Positions 25,029 to 33,680 of a stretch of DNA of 64,000 nt are shown here, piece by piece. The notes under the pieces are model-generated. The model searched no databases, was not told where the DNA came from, and saw only the letters and a list, made by a program, of their open reading frames with translations. Origin of the DNA: an uncultured Lachnospiraceae bacterium (GTDB lineage Bacteria; Bacillota; Clostridia; Lachnospirales; Lachnospiraceae). The position numbers and the translations under genes were made by a program. Positions within the stretch are counted from its first letter, which is position 1. Each line of letters starts with the position of its first letter. The DNA lies in the NCBI GenBank assembly GCA_910583965.1, contig CAJUAE010000001.1, positions 62,001-126,000 of the forward strand, read 5' to 3'.

Positions 25029-26114
25029 TTAGTAGGAAGAAATAATTTCATAGTCTTTTGTAATAAAAATAGCGTCCACATTCTCTAAACTACGAATATA
25101 TTCCAGTCCTTTTTCCAATCCAAGAATATAACAGTAGGTGCTTAGTGCGTCTCCTTCCAATGAAGAACGAGAGAGAATAGTAACGCCTAAAAGATCATTT
25201 TGGACAGGATACCCAGTAGTTGTATCAAAAATGTGATGATAGATTGTTTTGTTTTTATCTATCATAAAATAGCGTTCATAACATCCAGAAGAAACAACAG
25301 AACTATCATTTTTTTCCAAAGTAGTAATAATTTCATTGACAGCACCAAAAGGTTTTTGGATTCCTACATGAAAAGGAGTGCCATCTGGTTTAGAGCCAAT
25401 TAATAAAACATTTCCGCCAAGACTGATAATTCCACTTTTCACCCCTTCTGACAATAAATAAGATTTTAGTTGATCTGCAATGTAGCCTTTGGCAATAAAG
25501 CCAAGGTCAATTGCACTTTGGTTGTCATTAAGTGTAACAAAATAATTTATATTATTAGAAAGTGTTGTGTTATATTCAATTTCGGTTCCTTTGTCATCTA
25601 CAAGTTGTACATTTTCATAGTTGACATGCTCAAGAAGTTGTGAGAGTTTCTGTTGGGAAGGAATATAATAGTTATAGTCTGCTACAACAGATGCCTCTTT
25701 CATTTGCTCGGAGATATTCCACTCTTGAGAGACTGCACGAAAAGTAAGATCTAACATACCATGACTTTGTGCACAGTAATATAGTGCGGCTTGAATTAGC
25801 ACAGCAGTATCATAGGAGACTGGAACTGCCTGTCCATTAGCATGATTGATATTCCATACATCAGATCCTTCTTGTGTGGTACTAAATAAGGATTCGTATT
25901 TTTCACAGAGCATAAGACAATGGTCAAGTACTTTTTCTTTTTGTGAGTCATAGATTGTAATTGTTACAATGGTATCAAACGCGAAACCTGTTCGAGATAT
26001 TGGTGTAGTGTATGGCCGATTAGCACAGCCATTAATTATTATAATAATCAATAATGTAAAACCAAATAATAGGTATTTTCTATTGTTTTTTATAGATAAA
26101 ATTAAAGTTTTCAT
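25029..26114 (-). CDS. FAD:protein FMN transferase, ApbE family lipoprotein
   Basis: The N-terminus is a signal sequence ending in INGC, a lipobox, so the enzyme is tethered outside the membrane. The ApbE landmarks follow: GFAFDTIVTITIYD (about 43), DLGFIAKGYIADQL (about 218), SLGGNVLLIGSKPDGTPF, the HIFDTTTGYPV block (about 292) with the metal-binding Asp, and GDALSTYCYILG. ApbE proteins attach FMN from FAD to a Thr/Ser of partner flavoproteins such as Rnf or NqrC subunits or FMN-dependent reductases. No such partner is in the window. Single gene. Confidence 0.9.
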   Translation of the reverse strand: MKTLILSIKNNRKYLLFGFTLLIIIIINGCANRPYTTPISRTGFAFDTIVTITIYDSQKEKVLDHCLMLCEKYESLFSTTQEGSDVWNINHANGQAVPVSYDTAVLIQAALYYCAQSHGMLDLTFRAVSQEWNISEQMKEASVVADYNYYIPSQQKLSQLLEHVNYENVQLVDDKGTEIEYNTTLSNNINYFVTLNDNQSAIDLGFIAKGYIADQLKSYLLSEGVKSGIISLGGNVLLIGSKPDGTPFHVGIQKPFGAVNEIITTLEKNDSSVVSSGCYERYFMIDKNKTIYHHIFDTTTGYPVQNDLLGVTILSRSSLEGDALSTYCYILGLEKGLEYIRSLENVDAIFITKDYEIISSY

Positions 26115-26204
26115 AGTCTATATTTTTTCCTCTCCGTATGTAATCATAACAATGAATGTTAGACGAGTCAATTGTATAAAAATAATTAAATATTCAGAAA
26201 ATAA

Positions 26205-26233
26205 TTGAAATTGTATTTGAAATACTATATAAT
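26205..26233 (+). promoter_or_regulatory. Sigma-A type promoter of the GH25 gene
   Basis: TTGAAA, 17 bases, TATAAT, about 200 bases before the GH25 start. The rest of the roughly 320-base divergent gap is very AT-rich, with no further structure that I can see. Confidence 0.65.
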
Positions 26234-26433
26234 GAACTCTGTAAATCTATTATGTAAATAAAATAGTTTTTTAAATTTCTTTACATTGGTTTTTTTTGCA
26301 GATTTTTTGCCAGATATACATAAATTGGATTCCTATCTCTCATAAATTTGTATATCTTTGATAAAAAATTTGTAACATCAAATACAAAAAAACTTTGAGA
26401 GTCAATTAGAATAGAAATGGGGGATTATATCAT

Positions 26434-27765
26434 ATGAAATTACATGATGATTATTATGAGGAAGAACACAGTTCTGGCTCCAAAATGACATATGTGTATA
26501 TGGCACTGATTATGTCTGTGGTTATCCTTGGTGTGACAGCGCTGGTATTTTGGGCAAATCAATCAAAATCAAAATCGGATGGAAGTGGTTATGCTGCTGC
26601 ACTTGCCCAAAAAGAAGCCAAGGCAGCAGAGGAGAACAAAAAAATGGAGGCAAATGCCTCAGAAAATGTGAATACAAAAAGTAAACTTACATCAAATGAC
26701 CTTGATATATGGACGCTTCCAGACACAGGAAGGGAGAAAAATTCTACACAGTCCAATCGAAATAATGGTACAGTTACAAATCAAACGACAGGTGAGACGG
26801 TTATTGATGGATCCTCAAGTGCTTCGGATAATAAGGAGCCATCTAAGACTGCGGACGAGCTGGCAAATGGTAAGACTTCTGTTTATGATATGACAACGAA
26901 AGAAGAAGTAACTGGTGAGAAAAACAGTGAAAAAAACGAGGAGAATGAGACAGAGACTTCACAGGAGGATGAGACAGAAAAGGATGACGAGGATGAAGAT
27001 GAAGAAGAACTTGTAAAACGTATTCAAGTTAAACATGCCGACGGCTCAAGAGAGTGGGTAGATGTCAATGAGAATGTTCCAAGAAATAAATATGATTTGT
27101 CTAATTTAAAATATAAAAAGCCTATTATGAAATATTATGAAGACAAAAAGATTGTATCCAAGTGTGGCGTTGATATTTCGGCAAATCAAGGTGAGGTTGA
27201 TTTTAGCAAGCTAAAAAGCGCAGGCTGTGATTTTGTGATGATTAAAGTCGGGGCAAGAGGATACAGCAGTGGTAGGATTGTTTTGGATACAGAGTATGAG
27301 GACAATTTGAAAGCTGCGAAAAAAGCAGGGCTTGATATTGGTGTATATTTTTGTTCACAGGCAATTACTAGAGCAGAGGCGAGAGAGGAAGCAGATGAGC
27401 TTTTGGATGCCATATCAGGCTATAATGTGAAATATCCTGTTGCTTTTGTTATGGAAACAGTAGAGGATGATATGGCACGCATTGAATCGCTTGATATGAC
27501 AGAACGCACACAGATTGCAAAAGCATTTATGAATAGAATTGAAGATGCAGGTTATCAACCTATGATTTATGGAGATAAAGAGTGGTTGCTAACAATGGTG
27601 GATATGGAGGAATTACAAGATTATGATGTGTGGTTTGCACAAGATAGCGACGAACCAGAATATCCATATGAATTTGGTATGTGGCAGTATGATTCTGATG
27701 CCAGCATAAAAGGAATAAAAGATGATGCAATAATGATTATGAGTTTTAAAGATTATGCAGATTAG
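26434..27765 (+). CDS. Membrane-anchored GH25 lysozyme-like protein
   Basis: The product has a short cytoplasmic start, one membrane helix (VYMALIMSVVILGVTALVFW), about 170 residues of low-complexity Lys/Glu/Asn/Ser linker with a Glu/Asp run, and a C-terminal GH25 domain from about residue 240. That domain shows GVDISANQGEVDFSKLK, FVMIKVGARGYSSG and AGLDIGVYFCSQAIT as in N-acetylmuramidases. The usual D-x-E catalytic pair (PVVFDxE in relatives) reads PVAFVMET, so the first acid appears to be Val. It may have weak or altered activity, or only bind peptidoglycan. GGGGGA is the ribosome site. Confidence 0.85.
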   Translation: MKLHDDYYEEEHSSGSKMTYVYMALIMSVVILGVTALVFWANQSKSKSDGSGYAAALAQKEAKAAEENKKMEANASENVNTKSKLTSNDLDIWTLPDTGREKNSTQSNRNNGTVTNQTTGETVIDGSSSASDNKEPSKTADELANGKTSVYDMTTKEEVTGEKNSEKNEENETETSQEDETEKDDEDEDEEELVKRIQVKHADGSREWVDVNENVPRNKYDLSNLKYKKPIMKYYEDKKIVSKCGVDISANQGEVDFSKLKSAGCDFVMIKVGARGYSSGRIVLDTEYEDNLKAAKKAGLDIGVYFCSQAITRAEAREEADELLDAISGYNVKYPVAFVMETVEDDMARIESLDMTERTQIAKAFMNRIEDAGYQPMIYGDKEWLLTMVDMEELQDYDVWFAQDSDEPEYPYEFGMWQYDSDASIKGIKDDAIMIMSFKDYAD

Positions 27766-27790
27766 TAATAAAATACGACAATACTAAAAC

Positions 27791-27820
27791 TGAGTAGAGA
27801 AGATAAATTTTCCCTACTCA
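27791..27820 (+). terminator. Hairpin after the GH25 gene
   Basis: TGAGTAG and CTACTCA, with a few further pairs toward the loop and one mismatch. No T-run follows. A second, imperfect pairing (GTGTCATG with CATGGCAC) lies just after it. Confidence 0.45.
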
Positions 27821-27873
27821 CTAGTTGTTAATGTGTCATGTAACGGTGTAGATCCTCTGCATGGCACGTGTAT

Positions 27874-27901
27874 AAAAAAGAGCAAATTAAAGCTCTTTTT
27901 T
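27874..27901 (-). terminator. Bidirectional terminator between GH25 and AP2-like genes
   Basis: AAAAAAGAGC and GCTCTTTTTT around an 8-base loop: a classic stem with A-run and T-run that can work on both strands. It overlaps the last codons and stop of the minus-strand gene ending at 27887. Confidence 0.8.
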
Positions 27902-28684
27902 GTTTGGCTTATAATTTAGAATTTTGTTTGACACTTTTAGACGAGAGTAGATATCAGCGTATGCTGAGGGTGAAAGTCTGTCAATATAATTTGGAGAATA
28001 ATTTTTTTTAATACCATTTTTTTTTAGAATATCAATTGCCTTGTTGTAGGCAATCGCAGCGTCAATTTCACTGTGGTAGTAACCAACAACATAATATCCG
28101 GGCACATTGATGCGCGTTCGGTATCTTTTTTTACCTTTGTAGAAGACTTCTGTAACGCCTTGGTAGCGATTGATAATGGCTAAGTTTTCATGGCGAAAAT
28201 CTGTGTCATCATCATTTAAAAAGAGATAGTCTTTTCCTGCCACAGCAAAATTTCGGATACCATAGCGATTTAGAATATTTACTTGCATACCATAATCGGC
28301 AACAAAAAGATGACCATCACGTTTCATTATTTTGCGTGAGGAGTAATAAAACAAGTCATCAATGTCAAATTTTAACACATCTGTAGGAGACAAATAATAA
28401 TAAAAAAACTTTGCTCTTGCATAGATAGGTTTGCCGAAATAAATACCATTATCGCGAAAATTGATTAATATAACCCATTTCTCAAAAGGAAGGGGAGAGC
28501 TGTCCCTGTATTGATTAATACCAAGCCGCTCGCGATTTAAAATGTGGTCTGCCTCAAGATAGGCGGCATTTGCTTCAGATACAGTTTCAAATCCGCCAAG
28601 ACTAATATGTTTTCGCTGATATGTAATAGAGGCACGATAATAGATTGTGCCGTCCTTTTTTTTTGCCACAAATGTACCTTTCAT
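27887..28684 (-). CDS. AP2-like DNA-binding protein with degenerate HNH-like centre, 265 aa
   Basis: Two related segments resemble AP2/integrase-type DNA-binding sheets: YYRASITYQRKHISLGGFET with SEANAAYLEAD (about 15-45), and YRTRINVPGYYVVGYYHSEI with DAAIAYNKAI (about 185-222). Between them lies FLNDDDTDFRHENLAIINRY, which resembles the end of the HNH nuclease motif (DxRxxNL) with the first His positions missing. Bacterial AP2 domains mostly occur in HNH homing endonucleases, so this may be a domesticated or decayed one, or a DNA-binding regulator. The ATG has AAGG at moderate distance. It stands alone on the minus strand. Confidence 0.65.
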   Translation of the reverse strand: MKGTFVAKKKDGTIYYRASITYQRKHISLGGFETVSEANAAYLEADHILNRERLGINQYRDSSPLPFEKWVILINFRDNGIYFGKPIYARAKFFYYYLSPTDVLKFDIDDLFYYSSRKIMKRDGHLFVADYGMQVNILNRYGIRNFAVAGKDYLFLNDDDTDFRHENLAIINRYQGVTEVFYKGKKRYRTRINVPGYYVVGYYHSEIDAAIAYNKAIDILKKNGIKKNYSPNYIDRLSPSAYADIYSRLKVSNKILNYKPNKKEL

Positions 28685-28945
28685 TGCAATAATCCCTTCG
28701 ATTGCATTAAATAAACTGATAAAAGTATTGTAGAAGTATAGAAATTATTTGTCAAGCAGATATCTTTTATAAAAGTACACGAAATATTGCGCTATAAGTA
28801 TTACGTATACTATTTTAGAAAGTTTTTAGTATTTTTTATGGGACAAGCGAATAGACTAATAAAAGGTAAAATCTGAAATGTATGGGAAAAGGCTATAACG
28901 GTCTGGAGGCTATGTTGGCAATAAGAAAGGAAAAAATAGCAGATT

Positions 28946-29548
28946 ATGTATTCAAAAAGCAATGTCCTTTTATTCATCGCATATACTGTATGTGCAGGGT
29001 TGTTAGTATTTTCAAGGCGGTACGAGGTACAGGCAGAGAGTGTTGATGAACAAGTAACAGCGACAGTGACGGCAATGACAGAACGTGTGGAATTGGAGCG
29101 ATTGGAATCCCTAGAGCGTGTTATAACGTATAATACATTGAAACCGCGTTTCTGTATTGAAGTGTCAGAGAAGGATTTAGAAACGCTTATGAAAATTGTA
29201 GAGGCAGAGGCAGGAGGCGAGGATAGAAAAGGAAAGTTATTGGTGGCAAATGTGGTGATCAACCGTGTAAAAAATAAACGATTTCCAAACAATGTGACAG
29301 ATGTAGTGTATCAGCAGGCACATAATGTAACACAATTTTCTCCAGTGTCAAACGGCAAAATCGATCAGGTGACAATTTCGGAGGAGACAAAAGAAGTTGT
29401 GTTCAGTGCACTTTATGGGGAGGATGTCTCAGGCGGTGCTTTGTTTTTTATGGCGAGAAAATATGCGGCACCGGAAAATGTGACATGGTTTGATGAACAT
29501 CTAACCTTTTTATTTTCGTATGGTGGACATGATTTTTATGCAAGATAA
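28946..29548 (+). CDS. Cell-wall hydrolase, SleB/CwlJ family
   Basis: A signal or anchor sequence (SNVLLFIAYTVCAGLLVF) and a short Glu-rich linker lead to a C-terminal hydrolase domain from about residue 75: METLMKIVEAEAGGEDRKG-like block (DLETLMKIVEAEAGG), LLVANVVINRVKNKRFP, TQFSPVSNGKID and the final GGHDFY. This is the SleB/CwlJ (Hydrolase_2) domain, a lytic transglycosylase acting on spore cortex muramic-lactam peptidoglycan or on vegetative wall. The conserved Glu of EAEAGG is present. With cotJABC and the GerA-family gene it fits a spore former. Confidence 0.87.
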   Translation: MYSKSNVLLFIAYTVCAGLLVFSRRYEVQAESVDEQVTATVTAMTERVELERLESLERVITYNTLKPRFCIEVSEKDLETLMKIVEAEAGGEDRKGKLLVANVVINRVKNKRFPNNVTDVVYQQAHNVTQFSPVSNGKIDQVTISEETKEVVFSALYGEDVSGGALFFMARKYAAPENVTWFDEHLTFLFSYGGHDFYAR

Positions 29549-29679
29549 AATATTGAGTGCTGTTTGTTTTTATGCTATACTAAATCAGAAATACAATTTT
29601 TCCCTTGTGCAGTTAATATATTTTTGAGAAAATATATTAACTGTATCAGTGATAATTTTAAGATAAGCGGTGAGTGATT

Positions 29680-30795
29680 ATGTATTTAATGCTGGAAAAT
29701 ACGAAAATCTTATATTTTGATTTTCAAGATTTTATTGTGGAGGTAATTCGGGAGGAACTGCTTCCGTTTTACCTGCGGTCAAATATTAAGAGAACGGCAG
29801 TGATGAAGGATATTTTATCAAATGTACAGGCGGTGAAAAGCTATCTGAGCAGCAGGATGCTATCTTTGTCAAGGGACAATGCAAAAAAGATTTATGCTGC
29901 TTTTCAGATTCCACAGATAGATACAATTGATAACAGAGTGAATATTTGTATCAAGTGCAAAGGCGTGTCAATCCAAGACAGTTATTGGGTGAAAGAGGAG
30001 GAAGGTACTGAAAAATGGGAGGACATCAATATCCGAAAAAATAAATTGAAGGATATTGTTGATCTGTCACTAGGAGGTTACAGTCCAACAATTACAACAA
30101 GTGTAATTTGCCCAGAATTAACAACAAAGGGATTATTCCGAAAGGGATGGGTGCGCATGGGAGATAGTTTGTATCTGTTAAAGTCAGATAAAACGAAGAA
30201 CAGCGTAAATACCAGAATGGAGATACTGACTTCAGAAATTTTAGAGTGTTTCGACCATACACTTGAGAGTGTTAAATATGTTGGTGATGACAAGAATATG
30301 ATGGAAGGCATGGGGCATGTGTCCATCTGCAAAAATTTTGTTGGAGAAGATTATTCTTTTGTGGAGGCATGTGAAGTTATGGATTATTGCAAACGCCTTA
30401 ACATTGACTTTAGAGAATACTGTCTGCGACGTTGGGGAGCAAAATTTGCAAGTATTCCGGTACTTGATTACATTGTTGTAAATACAGATAGACACACGCA
30501 AAATTATGGATTTATGATGAATAATCAAAATGGCAAGATAGAGCAGTTGGCGCCACTATTTGATTTTAACTGTGCACTTGTAGCAGATTATTTTGCACAT
30601 GATGCGCGAGATACATTGGCTCAAATGTTCAATACCAAGGAGACCCTTCGGGAATTGGCACATCAATATATAGGTTATACGAATATTGTTTTCCATGAAG
30701 ACAAGTTTATTAAGGTAGTTAAGAAAAACGAAAATTATAAATATATTTTTGAAAAAGTGTATGAGCGAATCCAAGAGCTAGGGCTTGTACAGTAA
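29680..30795 (+). CDS. Orphan HipA-like kinase-fold protein
   Basis: The C-terminal half has the HipA kinase pattern: YLLKSDKTKNSVNTRMEILTSE (nucleotide-binding Lys and helix, about 170), LDYIVVNTDRHTQNYGFMM (catalytic loop, about 265) and LAPLFDFN (metal-binding motif, DFN instead of DYD/DFG). HipA kinases phosphorylate glutamyl-tRNA synthetase or other targets and cause dormancy. The N-terminal 130 residues do not look like the usual HipA N-terminal domain, and no hipB-like antitoxin gene is adjacent. It may act alone as a regulatory kinase. The ATG at 29680 has GGTGAG before it; a GTG at 29674 is the alternative. Confidence 0.7.
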   Translation: MYLMLENTKILYFDFQDFIVEVIREELLPFYLRSNIKRTAVMKDILSNVQAVKSYLSSRMLSLSRDNAKKIYAAFQIPQIDTIDNRVNICIKCKGVSIQDSYWVKEEEGTEKWEDINIRKNKLKDIVDLSLGGYSPTITTSVICPELTTKGLFRKGWVRMGDSLYLLKSDKTKNSVNTRMEILTSEILECFDHTLESVKYVGDDKNMMEGMGHVSICKNFVGEDYSFVEACEVMDYCKRLNIDFREYCLRRWGAKFASIPVLDYIVVNTDRHTQNYGFMMNNQNGKIEQLAPLFDFNCALVADYFAHDARDTLAQMFNTKETLRELAHQYIGYTNIVFHEDKFIKVVKKNENYKYIFEKVYERIQELGLVQ

Positions 30796-30869
30796 AAATA
30801 GTTTTCGTTCTTATTGTACATAGTAAAACAGGAAGATAGTACATTGCTTGTAGACAACTGTTCTGATGC

Positions 30870-30898
30870 TTGCAGACAGCAGAACCCTATGCTATACT
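30870..30898 (+). promoter_or_regulatory. Sigma-A type promoter of thrC
   Basis: TTGCAG, 17 bases, TATACT, with the -10 about 40 bases before the thrC start codon. No leader structure is visible. Confidence 0.55.
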
Positions 30899-30936
30899 AT
30901 AGGCAATTGCTAAAAATAATAAGAGGAGAAAATGAA

Positions 30937-32424
30937 ATGGATTTATTTTACAGAAGCACAAGAAGCAACAGTGATGGCGTAAAGGCATCACAGGCAATAT
31001 TAAAGGGACTTGCAGAGGATGGTGGACTGTATATGCCAGAGTCAATCCCATGCCTTGATAAAAGCCTAAAAGAGTTCGCTGAAATGACTTATCAGGAGAC
31101 AGCATATGAAATTATGAAACTGTTTTTGACAGATTTCACAGAAGCGGAATTAAAGGATTGCATTAGTAAGGCATATGACAGCAAGTTTGATACAAAACAA
31201 ATTGCTCCTATTGTGGAGAAAGATAATACATATTTTCTAGAGTTATTTCATGGAGCGACGATTGCGTTTAAAGATATGGCACTTTCTATTTTACCGCATC
31301 TACTAATCACATCTGCAAAGAAAAACAATGTAAAAAATGAGATTGTAATTCTTACAGCAACCAGTGGTGATACAGGTAAAGCAGCACTTGCAGGTTTTGC
31401 AGATGTAAAGGGAACGAGAATTATTGTATTTTATCCTAAAAATGGTGTCAGTCCAATTCAAGAGAAACAGATGATTACACAGAAAGGGGAAAACACTTTT
31501 GTTGTTGGTATTACAGGGAACTTTGATGATGCACAGACAGGCGTAAAACAATTGTTTGGCGATCGTGCGTTGGCGGAGACTATGGACCAGGCAGGATTTC
31601 AATTTTCTTCTGCAAATTCGATTAATATTGGCAGATTGGTTCCTCAGATTGTTTACTATGTGTATTCCTATGCGCAGCTTTTGAAGACGGGCAATATTGA
31701 GAATGGTGAAAAGATTAATATTGTTGTGCCTACAGGAAATTTTGGAAATATTCTAGCTGCATATTTTGCAAAACATATGGGAGTTCCTATTGCTAAATTA
31801 ATCTGTGCTTCCAATGAAAATAAGGTACTTTATGATTTCTTTGATACGGGAATTTATGATAGAAATAGAGCGTTTGTACTCACAAGTTCACCGTCTATGG
31901 ATATTTTGATTTCCAGCAATCTGGAACGATTGATTTATCTGACAGCGGGAGCGGATGCGAACAGGAATGTAGAATTTATGAAGGCATTGGCTGCGGAGGG
32001 AAAATATGAAATCTCAGCAGATATGAGAGAGAATATGAAGGACTTTTATGGTAATTATGCATCAGAGCAAGAGACTGCTGATACCATCAAAACTCTTTTT
32101 GAAAAGACAGGATATATAATTGATACACATACTGCTGTTGCTGCTGCTGTATTGAGTAAGTATAAGAAAGAGACGAATGATAAGACAAAAACAGTTCTAG
32201 CATCAACAGCGAGTCCATTTAAATTTACGAGAAGTGTAATGAATGCGATTGATACAAAGTATGACGCTATGGAAGACTTTGCATTGGTTGATGAACTTTC
32301 TAAGATTGCAAAAGTTAAGGTTCCTAAGGCAATAGAAGAAATTCGCACAGCGCCTGTACTACACAATACAATATGCGATAAAGAAGATATGAAGTCAGTA
32401 GTAATGAAATTCCTTGGGGTATGA
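30937..32424 (+). CDS. thrC: Threonine synthase
   Basis: This 495-residue PLP enzyme converts O-phosphohomoserine to threonine. It begins FYRSTRSNSDGVKASQAILK and has the long bacterial form with a Lys112 Schiff base in HGATIAFKDMAL and the phosphate-binding TATSGDTGKAALAGF block near 145. The frame is open further upstream, but the ATG chosen has GAGGAG eight bases before it and gives the family start. It is a single gene with its own promoter; the homoserine genes are not in the window. A hairpin repeat follows. Confidence 0.94.
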   Translation: MDLFYRSTRSNSDGVKASQAILKGLAEDGGLYMPESIPCLDKSLKEFAEMTYQETAYEIMKLFLTDFTEAELKDCISKAYDSKFDTKQIAPIVEKDNTYFLELFHGATIAFKDMALSILPHLLITSAKKNNVKNEIVILTATSGDTGKAALAGFADVKGTRIIVFYPKNGVSPIQEKQMITQKGENTFVVGITGNFDDAQTGVKQLFGDRALAETMDQAGFQFSSANSINIGRLVPQIVYYVYSYAQLLKTGNIENGEKINIVVPTGNFGNILAAYFAKHMGVPIAKLICASNENKVLYDFFDTGIYDRNRAFVLTSSPSMDILISSNLERLIYLTAGADANRNVEFMKALAAEGKYEISADMRENMKDFYGNYASEQETADTIKTLFEKTGYIIDTHTAVAAAVLSKYKKETNDKTKTVLASTASPFKFTRSVMNAIDTKYDAMEDFALVDELSKIAKVKVPKAIEEIRTAPVLHNTICDKEDMKSVVMKFLGV

Positions 32425-32443
32425 TAAGAATAAGAGGTTTATA

Positions 32444-32593
32444 GTGTGAAATTAAAATTTCACTATCCTGATTTGTACGCCTGCTGAAGCAGGCAGATGG
32501 GAGTTCGTGTGAAAAATCGTTCTAAGGCAGCAAAAGACATTATCTAAGAACGATTAAGTTTCACACAGTCTATTTGAGCCGCCAAAAGGCGGT
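32444..32593. repeat. Modular hairpin repeat, copy B
   Basis: The 72-base core is almost identical to that at 19975. It is followed by a stem GTGTGAAAAATCGTTCT with AGAACGATTAAGTTTCACAC and a hairpin CCGCC-AAAA-GGCGG. The element lies between the thrC stop and the start of the next gene and so could shape the end of one transcript and the leader of the next. Confidence 0.8.
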
Positions 32594-32605
32594 ATGGGGG
32601 ATAAT

Positions 32606-32950
32606 ATGGATTTTGGAGTGATACTAGACTTGCTCCTTATGGTGTGTGGTATCTATATGGTGTATTGGGCAGTACAGATGAAGTTGACAAACAAGATTCC
32701 ACCGATACTTGTGGGAAAGGGATTTCCAATTAATAGAGCAAAAGACTCAGATGGTTTTATTCGATATATCTTTCCATTTACATTGGTAGTAGGGGTTGTG
32801 CTCTTGGCGGCTGGAACGGTTGGAGCGTTAGAACTTTTTGCGATATATCCAATAGTAGAGATATTAATGCGATTCGTGTTGCTTTTCATTTTGATTATTT
32901 ATGGAATGTTGTTGATGCGGGCGCAGAAAAAATACTTAGTAGGAATGTAA
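32606..32950 (+). CDS. Uncharacterised small membrane protein, 114 aa
   Basis: Three hydrophobic segments are visible: VILDLLLMVCGIYMVYWAVQ, YIFPFTLVVGVVLLAAGTVG and the C-terminal FVLLFILIIYGMLLM, ending in a basic tail. The loop after the first holds KIPPILVGKGFPINRAKD. I do not recognise a named family. The ATG follows GGGGGA by four bases; an ATG 12 bases upstream is possible. It sits 40 bases before deoC and may share its transcript. Confidence 0.7.
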   Translation: MDFGVILDLLLMVCGIYMVYWAVQMKLTNKIPPILVGKGFPINRAKDSDGFIRYIFPFTLVVGVVLLAAGTVGALELFAIYPIVEILMRFVLLFILIIYGMLLMRAQKKYLVGM

Positions 32951-32991
32951 ATTTCAGGAATTTATCACAAAGGAAAAAGGGGAATCGATTT

Positions 32992-33642
32992 ATGACAGAC
33001 AAAGCACTTTTTCGACATATTGACCATACATTGTTAAAACCTTTTGCCACATGGAGTGATATTGAGCTGCTCTGTGATCAGGCTGTGCGGTATCAGATGG
33101 CTTCTGTGTGCATTCCACCAGCCTATGTAAAACGAGTACATGATGGGTATGGTGATAGGGTAAATATCTGTACAGTAGTGGGGTTCCCACTTGGCTACAA
33201 CACAACGTCTGCGAAAGTGGCAGAGGTAGAGCAGGCGCTTGTAGACGGCTGCAATGAGATTGATATGGTAGTCAATATCGGTGATGTAATCAATGGTGAT
33301 TATGTGAAAGTGGAAGAAGAAGTCCGCACAGTGAAAAAGGTATGTGGTGATCACATTCTCAAGGTGATTATAGAGGCTTGTTATTTGTCAGAGGAAGAAA
33401 AGATTGCTATGTGTAAGGCAGTAACTAATGCCGGAGCAGATTATATTAAGACTTCCACTGGTTTTGGAACAGGTGGTGCAACGATTGAGGACGTTCGGTT
33501 GTTTCGGAGCTATATTGGACAGAATGTAAAGATAAAAGTAGCAGGTGGAATTAAAACAAGAGAAGATTTGATATTATTTTTAGAAGAAGGATGCGACAGA
33601 ATCGGTACTTCGTCAGCAGTAGATATCTTAGCGTGTGTTTGA
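32992..33642 (+). CDS. deoC: Deoxyribose-phosphate aldolase
   Basis: This 216-residue class I aldolase splits 2-deoxyribose-5-phosphate into glyceraldehyde-3-phosphate and acetaldehyde in deoxynucleoside breakdown. The sequence IDHTLLKP at the start, EIDMVVNIG (about 90, proton relay Asp) and YIKTSTGFGTGGAT (Schiff-base Lys about 152) are diagnostic; KVAGGIKTRED follows. AAGGAAAAAGGGG precedes the ATG. The aminopeptidase gene begins 39 bases on. Confidence 0.94.
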   Translation: MTDKALFRHIDHTLLKPFATWSDIELLCDQAVRYQMASVCIPPAYVKRVHDGYGDRVNICTVVGFPLGYNTTSAKVAEVEQALVDGCNEIDMVVNIGDVINGDYVKVEEEVRTVKKVCGDHILKVIIEACYLSEEEKIAMCKAVTNAGADYIKTSTGFGTGGATIEDVRLFRSYIGQNVKIKVAGGIKTREDLILFLEEGCDRIGTSSAVDILACV

Positions 33643-33680
33643 GTAAGATATTAGGCGAAGTATATATGGAGGATAGGGAC

